From assembly GCF_001017125.1 (NCBI RefSeq), contig NZ_JXOJ01000002.1:559017-623016 (forward strand): 64,000 bases of DNA, written 5' to 3'. This document shows positions 51,101 through 59,066 of the stretch, piece after piece (position 1 is the first letter of the stretch; each line of letters opens with the position of its first letter). The position numbers and the translations under genes are program-made. This DNA comes from Methanoculleus sediminis (lineage in GTDB: Archaea > Halobacteriota > Methanomicrobia > Methanomicrobiales > Methanoculleaceae). The notes beneath the pieces were generated by a model. That model was not told where the DNA came from and ran no database searches. It saw only the letters and a list, made by a program, of their open reading frames with translations.

Positions 51101-52117
51101 CTAGCCCGCCCTGTCCGGCCTTTCGGGGATCTCCCACACCATCATCGGGACTTTCGGGATGGCGGCACCGGCCTCCTCTCCCCGGAACCCGGCCGCCTCC
51201 GCGAGCACCGCAAGACCAAGCCGGGCGTTCCTCTCCGCATACCCAAACGAGACACGGTCAATGGTGTCGTCCGGGGTATGGGCCGGGCCGTGCTCCTCGC
51301 AGTGGGTTGTCACGGCCGGGTAGCCCCGTTCCCGGAAGGATACGTGGTCCGAAGTGCAGGTATGGACGTTCTCGGTCAGGGTGAAGTTCGTGCCGTAGAG
51401 TGTGTTATAGTCGGCCATGAGTGCCGCGATGCCCGCCGATCGCTCGTCGTAGACGATGTCGAGGACCGAACGGTTCAGCGGATCGTAGCAGGACGAGTCG
51501 TAATTGAGGTAGAGCACGACCGGAACCGCCGCATCGGCCGCGTAGTCGATGCTGCCGAGTCGTCCGACCTCTTCGGCGTTCCAGAACGCGAACTGGACCG
51601 TCCGGTCGAACGAGTGCCCGCTCATCACCCGGGCGAGTTCCAGGACGATCGCGACGCCGCAGCCGTTGTCGGTAGCCCCCGGCGCCCGGGCGGGGTCTGA
51701 TGACGTGCTGTCGTAATGCGCCCCCACCACCACGACTCCGTCGGAGGAGTCGCCGCTTCCCGGGAGCGTGGCGACGATATTATTGGGTTCGCCGCCCCCG
51801 GGCTCCACCTCGAGCCCCGTGATTGCGGCAAGCCTCGCGGAGAGGTACGCACCCGCGTCCCGGTTCCCGTCGGTGCCGTATGCCCGGGTCGAGAAATTCT
51901 GCAGGTCGTAGGTCGTGTCCCGGAGTTCGGACTCATCGATCTCTGCGAGCATCGCAGCGAGCCCGGGGTCGTACTCCCCCCCGGGGGTGCCGGTGGCGGC
52001 TGCCGGGGCGGCTGCAAGGAGAACCGCTACGCCGGCGAGCAGCAGAACTGAGAACGGCATCCCCGGGGAGCGGGCGTGCCACCGAGTGTATGTCCGGTGC
52101 GCTGAATCCCGTTTCAT
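51101..52117 (-). CDS. M28-family secreted metallopeptidase
   Basis: 338 aa. Hydrophobic signal MPFSVLLLAGVAVLLAAAPA after a basic N-terminus. Co-catalytic zinc site: VVVGAHYDSTSS (His), GATDNGCGVAIVLELARVMS (bridging Asp), WNAEEVGRLGS (Glu-Glu), LNYDSSCYD (Asp), and a His in THCEEHGPAHTPDDT. An aminopeptidase acting outside the cell is expected. The signal could also start at internal Met20 (52060). Confidence 0.88.
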   Translation of the reverse strand: MKRDSAHRTYTRWHARSPGMPFSVLLLAGVAVLLAAAPAAATGTPGGEYDPGLAAMLAEIDESELRDTTYDLQNFSTRAYGTDGNRDAGAYLSARLAAITGLEVEPGGGEPNNIVATLPGSGDSSDGVVVVGAHYDSTSSDPARAPGATDNGCGVAIVLELARVMSGHSFDRTVQFAFWNAEEVGRLGSIDYAADAAVPVVLYLNYDSSCYDPLNRSVLDIVYDERSAGIAALMADYNTLYGTNFTLTENVHTCTSDHVSFRERGYPAVTTHCEEHGPAHTPDDTIDRVSFGYAERNARLGLAVLAEAAGFRGEEAGAAIPKVPMMVWEIPERPDRAG

Positions 52118-52342
52118 GCATGATCACGCAGAAGACACCGGAAGGAGGGGTAGAGGTATATACTTTCCGCCGGAAGACGAGAGCGTTATGATCCGATAAA
52201 GAGGGGCTTCCGGACTCGGGTCGGCGGATTTGCGCCCGGGAACCCGGATATGAAGACGCGCCTCCCGGGGCCAGGTATATATTGCACGGCAACGAGATCA
52301 GTCTCTCAACCCGGCCTTAGAAGGATCGCTACAGGAGCAGAT

Positions 52343-52774
52343 ATGCCCGACCGACCATCAGCAAGCGACGAGTCGACCCTCTTACGATGGATGCGGCTTG
52401 AGATCGGCAGGATCAACGACGGTGTCGTCGCGGAGCGCAAACGCCTCTCCCGGCTCCTCGCGGAAGAACACCCGTCATCCGTCACCAAGGGCGGGAACCG
52501 CTACGACTTCGACCGGGACGTCCTTCTTCACCTGGAGCAGGCACTCCCGGGCGAGTTGCAGCGACGGCTCCGGCTTCCGATCCTCTTCTACTTCGACTCC
52601 ACGGTTCCGGACAGTTTCTTCCTCGCGGACGAGGCCGCCGTGCAGGCTCTCCAGGACCTCGGGGAGATCAGTTCCCTCCGCAGAATGCAGGGCGGGAGGC
52701 TCTGGATCGCAAAACCCCTCGCCTACGCCGTCGTGAACAGGTACCCGACGGTCATGCAGATCGTAATGGGGTAG
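52343..52774 (+). CDS. UPF0216 (DUF61) protein
   Basis: 143 aa. Archaeal family pattern: LRWMRLEIGRINDGVVAERK, RLSRLLAEEHPSS, DFDRDVLLHLEQALPGELQR, RLRLPILFYFD. ATG 52343 follows AGGAG (52333-52337). The family is restricted to archaea and its role is unknown. Confidence 0.85.
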   Translation: MPDRPSASDESTLLRWMRLEIGRINDGVVAERKRLSRLLAEEHPSSVTKGGNRYDFDRDVLLHLEQALPGELQRRLRLPILFYFDSTVPDSFFLADEAAVQALQDLGEISSLRRMQGGRLWIAKPLAYAVVNRYPTVMQIVMG

Positions 52775-53018
52775 GGGAATAATCCCCCACGGAGAACAGG
52801 ATGATCATCTCTCCGGCACCCGACAGGGTACCCGCCGCCCGGTGGCCGACGACGGGATACGCGGCCGGCGAGGTGCTTGCCGGCCGGTCATCCACGTGCA
52901 GGCCCTCATCCATCGGCGAGACCGCTGGAGACGGCCGATCCTGTGTTCCAACGACGATACAGGCTATTAACCCGCCGACAACCAGTGCCTGAATGGCGAC
53001 GGTCAATACTGTGGCCAT
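52752..53018 (-). CDS. Possible small secreted or membrane protein
   Basis: 88 aa: one N-terminal hydrophobic helix (VLTVAIQALVVGGLIACIVV) then a polar Pro/Ser-rich tail. A minus-strand TATA-like TATAAAATT at about 53083-53091 lies upstream. It overlaps the DUF61 gene end by 23 bases. No family recognised. Confidence 0.45.
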   Translation of the reverse strand: MATVLTVAIQALVVGGLIACIVVGTQDRPSPAVSPMDEGLHVDDRPASTSPAAYPVVGHRAAGTLSGAGEMIILFSVGDYSPTPLRSA

Positions 53019-53175
53019 CTTCTGCTGGGAGATTCTATCACCCCGCGTGCCGGTAGCGGGAATCTTATTTAAATTTTGTTAATTTTATACATCCGAATGA
53101 TATGTAGTGGTACATATATCCCCTTGAGGTAACGGAAGGACGGCAACCGGCGGCCCGGGCTGTCCACGCACGGCG

Positions 53176-53775
53176 TCAACCGGAACGGCCTGAAAGCGGG
53201 TCGGAATCGCTCTTCTTCGCGACCGTCCTCCGGAACCGCTCAAACACCGGGCGGGTGACCTCGTCCATCTGCCGGTCGAAGTAGTCCACCCATTCCGCGA
53301 CGAGGGCGATCTGCTCCTGCTGCGCGGAGAGGCGCTCCTCGAGGTCGTCGAAGGCCTTCCGGAACCGGCCGGCCTCCTCGACTCTCAGTTCGCGCTCCCG
53401 CTCGAGATCCTCTGCCAGGCGGGCGATCCGGCGCTCCTGCCGGGCCAGCGTATCCCGCATCACCTGAAGCTCGATCACCACCTCGGGCGGAAGCGGAGCG
53501 GCGGCCCGGTCGATCTCTTCTGCCGGTTCTTCCGGTGCAGCCGACTTCCTGCCGGACTTGACCTCTTCGACGATCTCATCGGACGAGAGCCCTCTCCCGG
53601 AGAGTTCCGCGAGTTCCCGGACGATCTTCACCGCCTTCTGCGGAAAGAGCCTGACCCGCCCGATCGTCCGGTAGGTAAAGAGGCTGTCGTAGGTCTGGAT
53701 GAGTGCCCGAACATCCTGCTCCGAAAGTCCGGTGAGGTGCGCAATATCACCGATCTTCAATTCCTTCTCGTTCAT
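53176..53775 (-). CDS. MerR-like regulator with long coiled coil
   Basis: 199 aa. N-terminal winged-helix of MerR type (LKIGDIAHLTGLSEQDVRAL, SLFTYRTIGRVRLFPQKAVK), a linker rich in Glu/Ala/Pro, then a heptad-like coiled coil (ELQVMRDTLARQERRIARLA, EDLERERELRVEE) and a basic end. No effector domain. Probably a DNA-binding dimer; target unknown. Confidence 0.8.
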   Translation of the reverse strand: MNEKELKIGDIAHLTGLSEQDVRALIQTYDSLFTYRTIGRVRLFPQKAVKIVRELAELSGRGLSSDEIVEEVKSGRKSAAPEEPAEEIDRAAAPLPPEVVIELQVMRDTLARQERRIARLAEDLERERELRVEEAGRFRKAFDDLEERLSAQQEQIALVAEWVDYFDRQMDEVTRPVFERFRRTVAKKSDSDPLSGRSG

Positions 53776-53896
53776 GCTGCCGTCCTCCGCGCCCGCCCGC
53801 TTCCCGGGGCGGGAGCCCTACGTAACTCTTTGTCGTCATCAGGTATACGTACGTGCCGGATCACGTTTTTTCCCGCCGGCGTCCCAGTACTGATAC

Positions 53897-54580
53897 ATGA
53901 ACCGGGGAGAGAAGGAGAGCACCGTGGATGGAACGACCGTCATCCGCAAGCCGGTGCGGTCCGCCCGCCTCCAGGTGCGGCCGGACGGAACCCTCCGCGT
54001 GGTCGCCCCCCCGGCGTTCGACGTCGAGGGATTCCTGCAGCGCAACGCGGCCTGGATCGAGAAGCGGCGCCGGGAACTGGACCGGCTGGCCGCCGACGGG
54101 CGCGGGCGGGAGGACCTGCTCCTCCTGCACGGGCGATTCTGCCGCCTGGTTCCGGCTGCGCGGTTCGCGATCGACGAGACTCGCGGGACCGTCGCCTGCC
54201 CGTCCGTCCCCGCTCTCCGGAGAGGGCTCTCCCGGACGCTGAAAGAGGAAGTCCTCGGCCGGCTGGAGGCCTACCCGGATCTCGTCGGCCGTAGAGAGGG
54301 ACGGATCGCCGTGAAGATGCAGAAGACACGGTGGGGAAGCTGCTCGGCGCTCGGCAACCTCAACATCAACCTGCGCGTCGTAGCTCTCCCGGAGACGCTG
54401 CGGGAGTACGTCGTCGTCCACGAAGCCGCCCACCTCCGCGAGCAGAACCACTCCAAACGGTTCTGGCGTCTCGTCGGCGATCGTTACCCCAATTACCAGG
54501 CTGCAGAAGCCGAACTGCGCCGCTACTGGATCATCCTCGAGCGGAACCGGATATGGGGGACGCTCCGGGACATGCGGTGA
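53897..54580 (+). CDS. YgjP-like metallopeptidase domain protein (DUF45)
   Basis: 227 aa. Zinc motif VVHEAAHLREQNHSKRFW (HExxH with a downstream His), preceded by KMQKTRWGSCSALGNLNINL, the conserved family box. Related to SprT/WLM-type peptidases. N-terminal part VRSARLQVRPDGTLRVVAPP is the usual beta entry. Full length. Cytosolic; substrate unknown. Confidence 0.9.
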   Translation: MNRGEKESTVDGTTVIRKPVRSARLQVRPDGTLRVVAPPAFDVEGFLQRNAAWIEKRRRELDRLAADGRGREDLLLLHGRFCRLVPAARFAIDETRGTVACPSVPALRRGLSRTLKEEVLGRLEAYPDLVGRREGRIAVKMQKTRWGSCSALGNLNINLRVVALPETLREYVVVHEAAHLREQNHSKRFWRLVGDRYPNYQAAEAELRRYWIILERNRIWGTLRDMR

Positions 54581-54588
54581 ACGGGGTA

Positions 54589-56139
54589 TCAGGAGTACTT
54601 CCGCCAGAACATGGAAAGTCTCCTCGACTCACCCCACCGCTCGTCGAGCTGGTCGATGATCCCGTTGATCCGCTGCACCTGCTGGCGGATCTTCTCCGTC
54701 GTCTCGGCATCGTCGAGCAGTTCGGCACGCCCCATGATCGCCTGGAGCGGGTTCCTTATGTGGTCGGCGAGGAGAGCGAACTGCTCCATGTTCCGCTCGA
54801 TCTGAGCGTAGGCTTTCGATTTCAGATCTTCGACCTCCCTCTGGGCGGTGACGTCTCTCGCGACGGTGACGACCCTCGCGACCTCGCCGTGCTCGAATAT
54901 CGGGATCCGCATCTCCCGCAGAATCATGGTCCGGTCGCCCGATCTGATAGATCGCTCCGATGTCAGCGACCGACCGGTCCGAATGACCCGCTCGTAGAGT
55001 TGCCGTGTCGCGGGAGGGAGGAACGGCACGACAGCGAAGAGATCCTTCCCGACAACGTTTGTTTCGAGCCCGAGGTCTTCGCACCAGGCGATGAAGGCGT
55101 CGTTCGCGAGAAGAAGGGTGAGACGGGTATCGACAACGGTAACGGTGTCGGTGATGGCGTCGAGGACGATCTGGTAGAGACCCTCCGACTCCCGGAAGAC
55201 GTACTCTGACTGCTTCCGGTCGATCGCGCCCGCGATGATATGGACGGCCGCAGAAAGAAGCGCCACGTCCTCGTCCGCAAAACGGGCGCCGTCGCCGTCC
55301 ATATCAAACCCGAAAAAGCCGACGGCCGCTCCGTTCAGCCGGAGCGGGATCATCAGGGCCGCGGTAGCGCCGTGCCGCTCCAGGAACTCGCGCTCTCCCC
55401 TCTCCGGCCGCCCGTCTCCGGACACCCCGTTCACGATCACGGTCTCGCCTTCGAGAACCCGCACGACCCACCGGGGCGGATCGCCCTTGAAGAGGTTGCG
55501 GGACTCGCCCCGCAACGGAGCCTGACCAGCCCGGCACCATTCGTGCGTCGCGCCAAGCAGCGTCCGCGGGTCGTTGAAGAGAGCGAGATAAACCCTGCAC
55601 GCCCCGCACGCGCGGCCGAGATCCTCGAGCGAGTCGTCGATCGCCGGATCGATCCCTGCCGTGTCCATGAACCGGGCGGGCATCGCCGCGACGGCCTGCT
55701 CGAGGCTGCAGCGGCGGCCGGGTGCATCTTTGCGCTTCGCATCGGCCTCGATACAGGAGAGGAGAAGCCAGACGTCGGCGGTTTCGGGGTCACGGACGGT
55801 GCTGAGCGTTATCCGGGAGGGAAATGAGGATGCATCCCTCCGCCGGGCGGCAACCGTCCCGGTCCACTGCCCGGCAAAGAGAGCGCGGTCGATGCAGTCC
55901 CGCCCCTCTTCGGGGGAGAGCCAGAGGCGGGTCACCGGTTTTCCGACCACTTCTGATAGGTCGTAGCCCCACATGGCAAGCAGCGAAGCGTTGGCAAAAG
56001 CGATACAGCCCTGCCGATCGACGATGCAGATCCCGGAGAGCGAGGTCTCGATAACCTGTTGCAGCATCGCAGCGGTGACGTCGGGCACCGTCTCGGGAGT
56101 CCTGCCGGCCTCCAGGCGGCTCGTCGTATTCGAATCCAT
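54589..56139 (-). CDS. PAS-GAF-PAS signalling protein with DHp-like end but no ATPase domain
   Basis: 516 aa. PAS 1 at about 25-140 (SLSGICIVDRQGCIAFANAS), GAF at about 155-310 (LMIPLRLNGAAVGFFGFDMD), PAS 2 at about 320-440 (DAITDTVTVVDTRLTLLLAN). A helical hairpin then follows with LADHIRNPLQAIMGRAELLD, like the phospho-acceptor helix of histidine kinases (His followed by RNP). The frame stops about 50 residues later, so the HATPase_c domain is missing. No membrane segment, so it senses inside the cell. It could accept phosphate from another kinase or act by dimer contact. Confidence 0.82.
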   Translation of the reverse strand: MDSNTTSRLEAGRTPETVPDVTAAMLQQVIETSLSGICIVDRQGCIAFANASLLAMWGYDLSEVVGKPVTRLWLSPEEGRDCIDRALFAGQWTGTVAARRRDASSFPSRITLSTVRDPETADVWLLLSCIEADAKRKDAPGRRCSLEQAVAAMPARFMDTAGIDPAIDDSLEDLGRACGACRVYLALFNDPRTLLGATHEWCRAGQAPLRGESRNLFKGDPPRWVVRVLEGETVIVNGVSGDGRPERGEREFLERHGATAALMIPLRLNGAAVGFFGFDMDGDGARFADEDVALLSAAVHIIAGAIDRKQSEYVFRESEGLYQIVLDAITDTVTVVDTRLTLLLANDAFIAWCEDLGLETNVVGKDLFAVVPFLPPATRQLYERVIRTGRSLTSERSIRSGDRTMILREMRIPIFEHGEVARVVTVARDVTAQREVEDLKSKAYAQIERNMEQFALLADHIRNPLQAIMGRAELLDDAETTEKIRQQVQRINGIIDQLDERWGESRRLSMFWRKYS

Positions 56140-56297
56140 ACTCAGATTGTCCCGGGCGACCGATCAAAGGCGCCCCGGCCGTTCCGGGGAGCATCGGTAT
56201 GCGACCTCCCCGGATGACCAGGATGATTAATCCCCGGGCCTGGTATTATAACTTTTCGTTTACGCTGCACCGATCCTTCCCCGCAAAAACACCGGGA

Positions 56298-56972
56298 TCA
56301 GGCACCGGTTTCAGCCCTTCGCGAGTAACTGCGGTATGTCACGAGAAGTGCAGCGCCGATCAGGAGGAAGACGGCAAGCGAGACCCAGAATCCGGCTCCC
56401 GGCGGGATGAGGTTCACGACGTAGTCGATGCCGAGAGCGATGGCAAAACTGCCGATGAAACCGCCGATGGCGATGCAGGAGATGACCTCCGTCTTCGTCA
56501 TCCCGAGCATTCTCCCGACGACGGAACCGACGATGCTTCCCGACCCATCGAAGGGGAGAGCCACGAAAGCGATGAGGCCGACGAAGTAGAGCCGCTCAAG
56601 CCACGGACGCCGGTCGAGGAACGTCCTGCCCGCTTCCGTCAGCCGGCTGACCCAGGGGCCGATGTAGGGGATGCGCAGGACCAGCGGAAAGTTCCAGGCC
56701 ATGAAAAGCCCGCCGGCGAAGTCCAGGAACGCCAGGGCGAACGCGGCCAGCCACCACGGAATCCCGCAGAGGATGCAGACGGGGATGATCGTCTCCCGGC
56801 CGAGCGGCGGGACGATGTAGGCGACCATCATCCCGACGAGCAGGAGCCACTGCTCCGCCGGAAGGAAGAACCATACGACGGCAAGAAAGAGACCGCAGAG
56901 CAGGAACGGAACCGTGACCTTCAGCCAGCTCGTCGTATCGCCGTCATCGCCCCACATCTCGATCTGCCGCAT
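56298..56972 (-). CDS. Small multidrug export-like membrane protein (COG2426 type)
   Basis: 224 aa, six hydrophobic segments. Family boxes: YIVPPLGRETIIPVCILCGI, FVALPFDGSGSIVGSVVGRM, KTEVISCIAIGGFIGSFAIA. Annotated elsewhere as putative small multi-drug export protein, without biochemical proof. It stands 158 bases from the PAS gene on the same strand. Confidence 0.8.
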   Translation of the reverse strand: MRQIEMWGDDGDTTSWLKVTVPFLLCGLFLAVVWFFLPAEQWLLLVGMMVAYIVPPLGRETIIPVCILCGIPWWLAAFALAFLDFAGGLFMAWNFPLVLRIPYIGPWVSRLTEAGRTFLDRRPWLERLYFVGLIAFVALPFDGSGSIVGSVVGRMLGMTKTEVISCIAIGGFIGSFAIALGIDYVVNLIPPGAGFWVSLAVFLLIGAALLVTYRSYSRRAETGA

Positions 56973-57016
56973 GAACCGCCGTCACCTGCGGGTGATTCCC
57001 GCGCTTTCCGGGGCCT

Positions 57017-57466
57017 TCACTCCTCACCGGCAGGGCCGGTGGAACCCGGGGCCCCCCGGGTATTCAGGATACGTTCGATGATCTTCGACGAACTGGCAAG
57101 CGAACCGGGATACCCGGGTATCCGGACGACGTCCGCGTCGAGCCCGCGTTCCCGGAGTTTCTGCCGGAGATGCTCCTCGTCGAAATGCTGGTTAAACCCG
57201 AGCGTGATGATGTCGGGCCGGATCTCCGCTATCGGCCTGAACATATCGTGGAGGTCGCCGAGGAGCGCGTGGTCGACCGGCCTTAGTGCCCGGACCATCC
57301 GGAGCCGCTGGTCTTCCGGGAGGATCGGTCTCGGCTTATGTTTCACGTTCGCGTCCCGCGCCACGATCACGAAGAGCTCGTCGCCGAGCTCCCGCGATTC
57401 TTCGAGGTAGTAGAGGTGTCCGGGGTGGAGGATATCGAACGTCCCCGTCGCGACCACGCGGATCAC
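57017..57466 (-). CDS. ribL: FAD synthase (RibL-type cytidylyltransferase fold)
   Basis: 149 aa from GTG 57466. Nucleotidyltransferase signature ATGTFDILHPGHLYYLEESR with HPGH, and the second motif region IPGYPGSLASSSKIIERIL. Archaeal RibL adenylylates FMN to FAD. The GTG overlaps the stop of the JAMM gene (GTGA), giving translational coupling. Only the part after this start is conserved; the frame further upstream runs through the JAMM gene. Confidence 0.88.
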   Translation of the reverse strand: MIRVVATGTFDILHPGHLYYLEESRELGDELFVIVARDANVKHKPRPILPEDQRLRMVRALRPVDHALLGDLHDMFRPIAEIRPDIITLGFNQHFDEEHLRQKLRERGLDADVVRIPGYPGSLASSSKIIERILNTRGAPGSTGPAGEE

Positions 57467-57834
57467 TCGACCACCTCGAGGCGTGTCGCGCTGCCGTCCG
57501 CCCGGTAGCACCGCCAGTCCCGCTTCCCGTAGGGGTAGCCGACGATGATATGGTACCGCCCCACCGTGGGGAAGAACCTGAGATCCGCCGCCGACGGGGA
57601 GAGGACGCCGTTCGGGTGGCTGTGGGCGCTGCCGGCCTGGTGGGTGTCCAGCGGGAGCATATCGATGAAGAACGAGGCGCTCTCTTCCCCGACGACGGTG
57701 CCGGGTACCAGGTCGAGGTCCCGGATAACGCCGTCCCGCTCCCGCAGCACGGCAACGAATTCGTTCGGGTGATGTTCCCGCCCAAGTTCGAAGAGCATCG
57801 AAAGCAGATCCCTGCTGATCCCGCATATGGCCAT
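57463..57834 (-). CDS. JAMM/MPN-domain metalloprotease
   Basis: 123 aa from ATG 57834. JAMM zinc site: Glu25 (HPNEFVAVL), HSHPNGVLSPSAAD with His71, His73 and Asp84. Minimal single-domain form like archaeal deubiquitinase-like or desampylase proteins, which cleave small ubiquitin-like modifiers from targets. Translationally coupled to RibL by GTGA. An in-frame ATG at 57864 is possible but less typical. Confidence 0.88.
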   Translation of the reverse strand: MAICGISRDLLSMLFELGREHHPNEFVAVLRERDGVIRDLDLVPGTVVGEESASFFIDMLPLDTHQAGSAHSHPNGVLSPSAADLRFFPTVGRYHIIVGYPYGKRDWRCYRADGSATRLEVVE

Positions 57835-57925
57835 TCTACTGAATGGTAGGGGAGAAGGAAACATAAGCCCTCGCGTCGGGCATGCATGCCCGGGCCTGCG
57901 CGAGTCCTGAAAAAAATAGGATAGG

Positions 57926-58861
57926 TTAAGGGATGACCCGTTGCTCTTCCGCCGGAGCCTCCGGGGTCACGTTCTCCACTGCGGTCTCATTCTCCACGGG
58001 AGTCACGTTCTCCGCCGGGGTCACGTTCTCCGGCGGCAGGAGATCCGGCGGCACGAGAACCGTGTCGATGATGTGGACGATGCCGTTCTCGGCCGCAAGA
58101 TCGGAAGCAACGAGGGTTGCATTCCCTACCGTGAGGACGTCGTCGGCCGCGCTGACGTTGAGGCTGTCTCCGGTAAGGGCCTCAAGAACCGTCTCGTTGG
58201 TGGCGTTCGCCTCTTCCATCAGGTCTTCCGCGGTGTAGTTCCCTCTCACCACATGGTGCATGAGCAGGGTGTCAAGCATCTCCGTGTCGTTGAAGAGCGC
58301 AGTACGGGTCTCGTTATCGAGTGCCTCGAAAGCGGCGTCGTTCGGAGCAAAGACCGTGTACGGCCCGCCGGCGTTAAGCACCGTCCGCGTGAGTCCGGCT
58401 TGCCCGACGGCATCCGCAAAGGAAGTCAGGTTCGCGTCCCCGGCAACCAGGTCGGCCAGCGTCATGTTCGCCGGTTCCCCCTCCCCGGTCTCATTCCCGT
58501 TCTCCTCGACCATCATCCCCTCCGGGACGACGATGACGACTCCCTGCATGGGTGTCCGCCGCGTCGAAGCGTTGAGCGTACAGCCGTACGGATAGGTTCC
58601 CGTATCGGAGAATGTGTAGTTGAACGTCTCGTTCTGCTCTATCGGCCCGGAGTCGAAGACCCCGCCCGTGCTGGTGACGGTATGGCTCACCTCGTCGTAA
58701 TTCATCCAGGTTACCGTTGTATTGCCCTCGACCGTGAGCGAGGCGGGGATGTACTCTCCGCCGCGGATATCGACGTCGGCAGTCGCCGCGAGAACCGGCA
58801 GGGCAACGAGCCCGAGGGCCAGGACGGCTGCGAGCCCGAGTATGGTTGAATTCATTCTCAT
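57926..58861 (-). CDS. Secreted cupredoxin-fasciclin protein
   Basis: 311 aa. Signal sequence (STILGLAAVLALGLVALPVL). Cupredoxin-like domain at about 28-112: His60 (EVSHTV), Cys94 (YPYGC); the usual second His of C-x2-H is Asn97 and Met105 is displaced by an insertion, so the copper site is probably altered. Fasciclin (FAS1) domain at about 130-265 (GGPYTVFAPNDAAFEALDNE, HHVVRGNYTAEDLM, NGIVHIIDTVLVPPDLL). Then a Pro/Glu/Asn-rich repeat of PxENVT units up to the end, with many N-x-T sites. A surface adhesion or electron-transfer role is possible. Confidence 0.85.
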   Translation of the reverse strand: MRMNSTILGLAAVLALGLVALPVLAATADVDIRGGEYIPASLTVEGNTTVTWMNYDEVSHTVTSTGGVFDSGPIEQNETFNYTFSDTGTYPYGCTLNASTRRTPMQGVVIVVPEGMMVEENGNETGEGEPANMTLADLVAGDANLTSFADAVGQAGLTRTVLNAGGPYTVFAPNDAAFEALDNETRTALFNDTEMLDTLLMHHVVRGNYTAEDLMEEANATNETVLEALTGDSLNVSAADDVLTVGNATLVASDLAAENGIVHIIDTVLVPPDLLPPENVTPAENVTPVENETAVENVTPEAPAEEQRVIP

Positions 58862-58969
58862 GCAGTCTCACCACAGTTAAATGTCCTGGCAGGGAGAACA
58901 GCCGGGATCGTCCCGGAATCGAACCGGAACGCTTCGGCACCGCTCGCCGCTGCCATGGGCAGGAAAATA

Positions 58970-58990
58970 ACAGCACAATTATATAAGTAT
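58970..58990 (-). promoter_or_regulatory. Probable promoter of the cupredoxin-fasciclin gene
   Basis: Minus-strand ACTTATATAATTGTG-type TATA box in an otherwise GC-rich region, about 120 bases before ATG 58861, implying a leader of about 95 bases. Confidence 0.4.
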
Positions 58991-59066
58991 TACTATAAAT
59001 TTCGGGGATCGGCATCCCCGGCCGTCCCTGCCTGCCCTCGCATGAAGATCTGCGGGAGCGGGCCGC

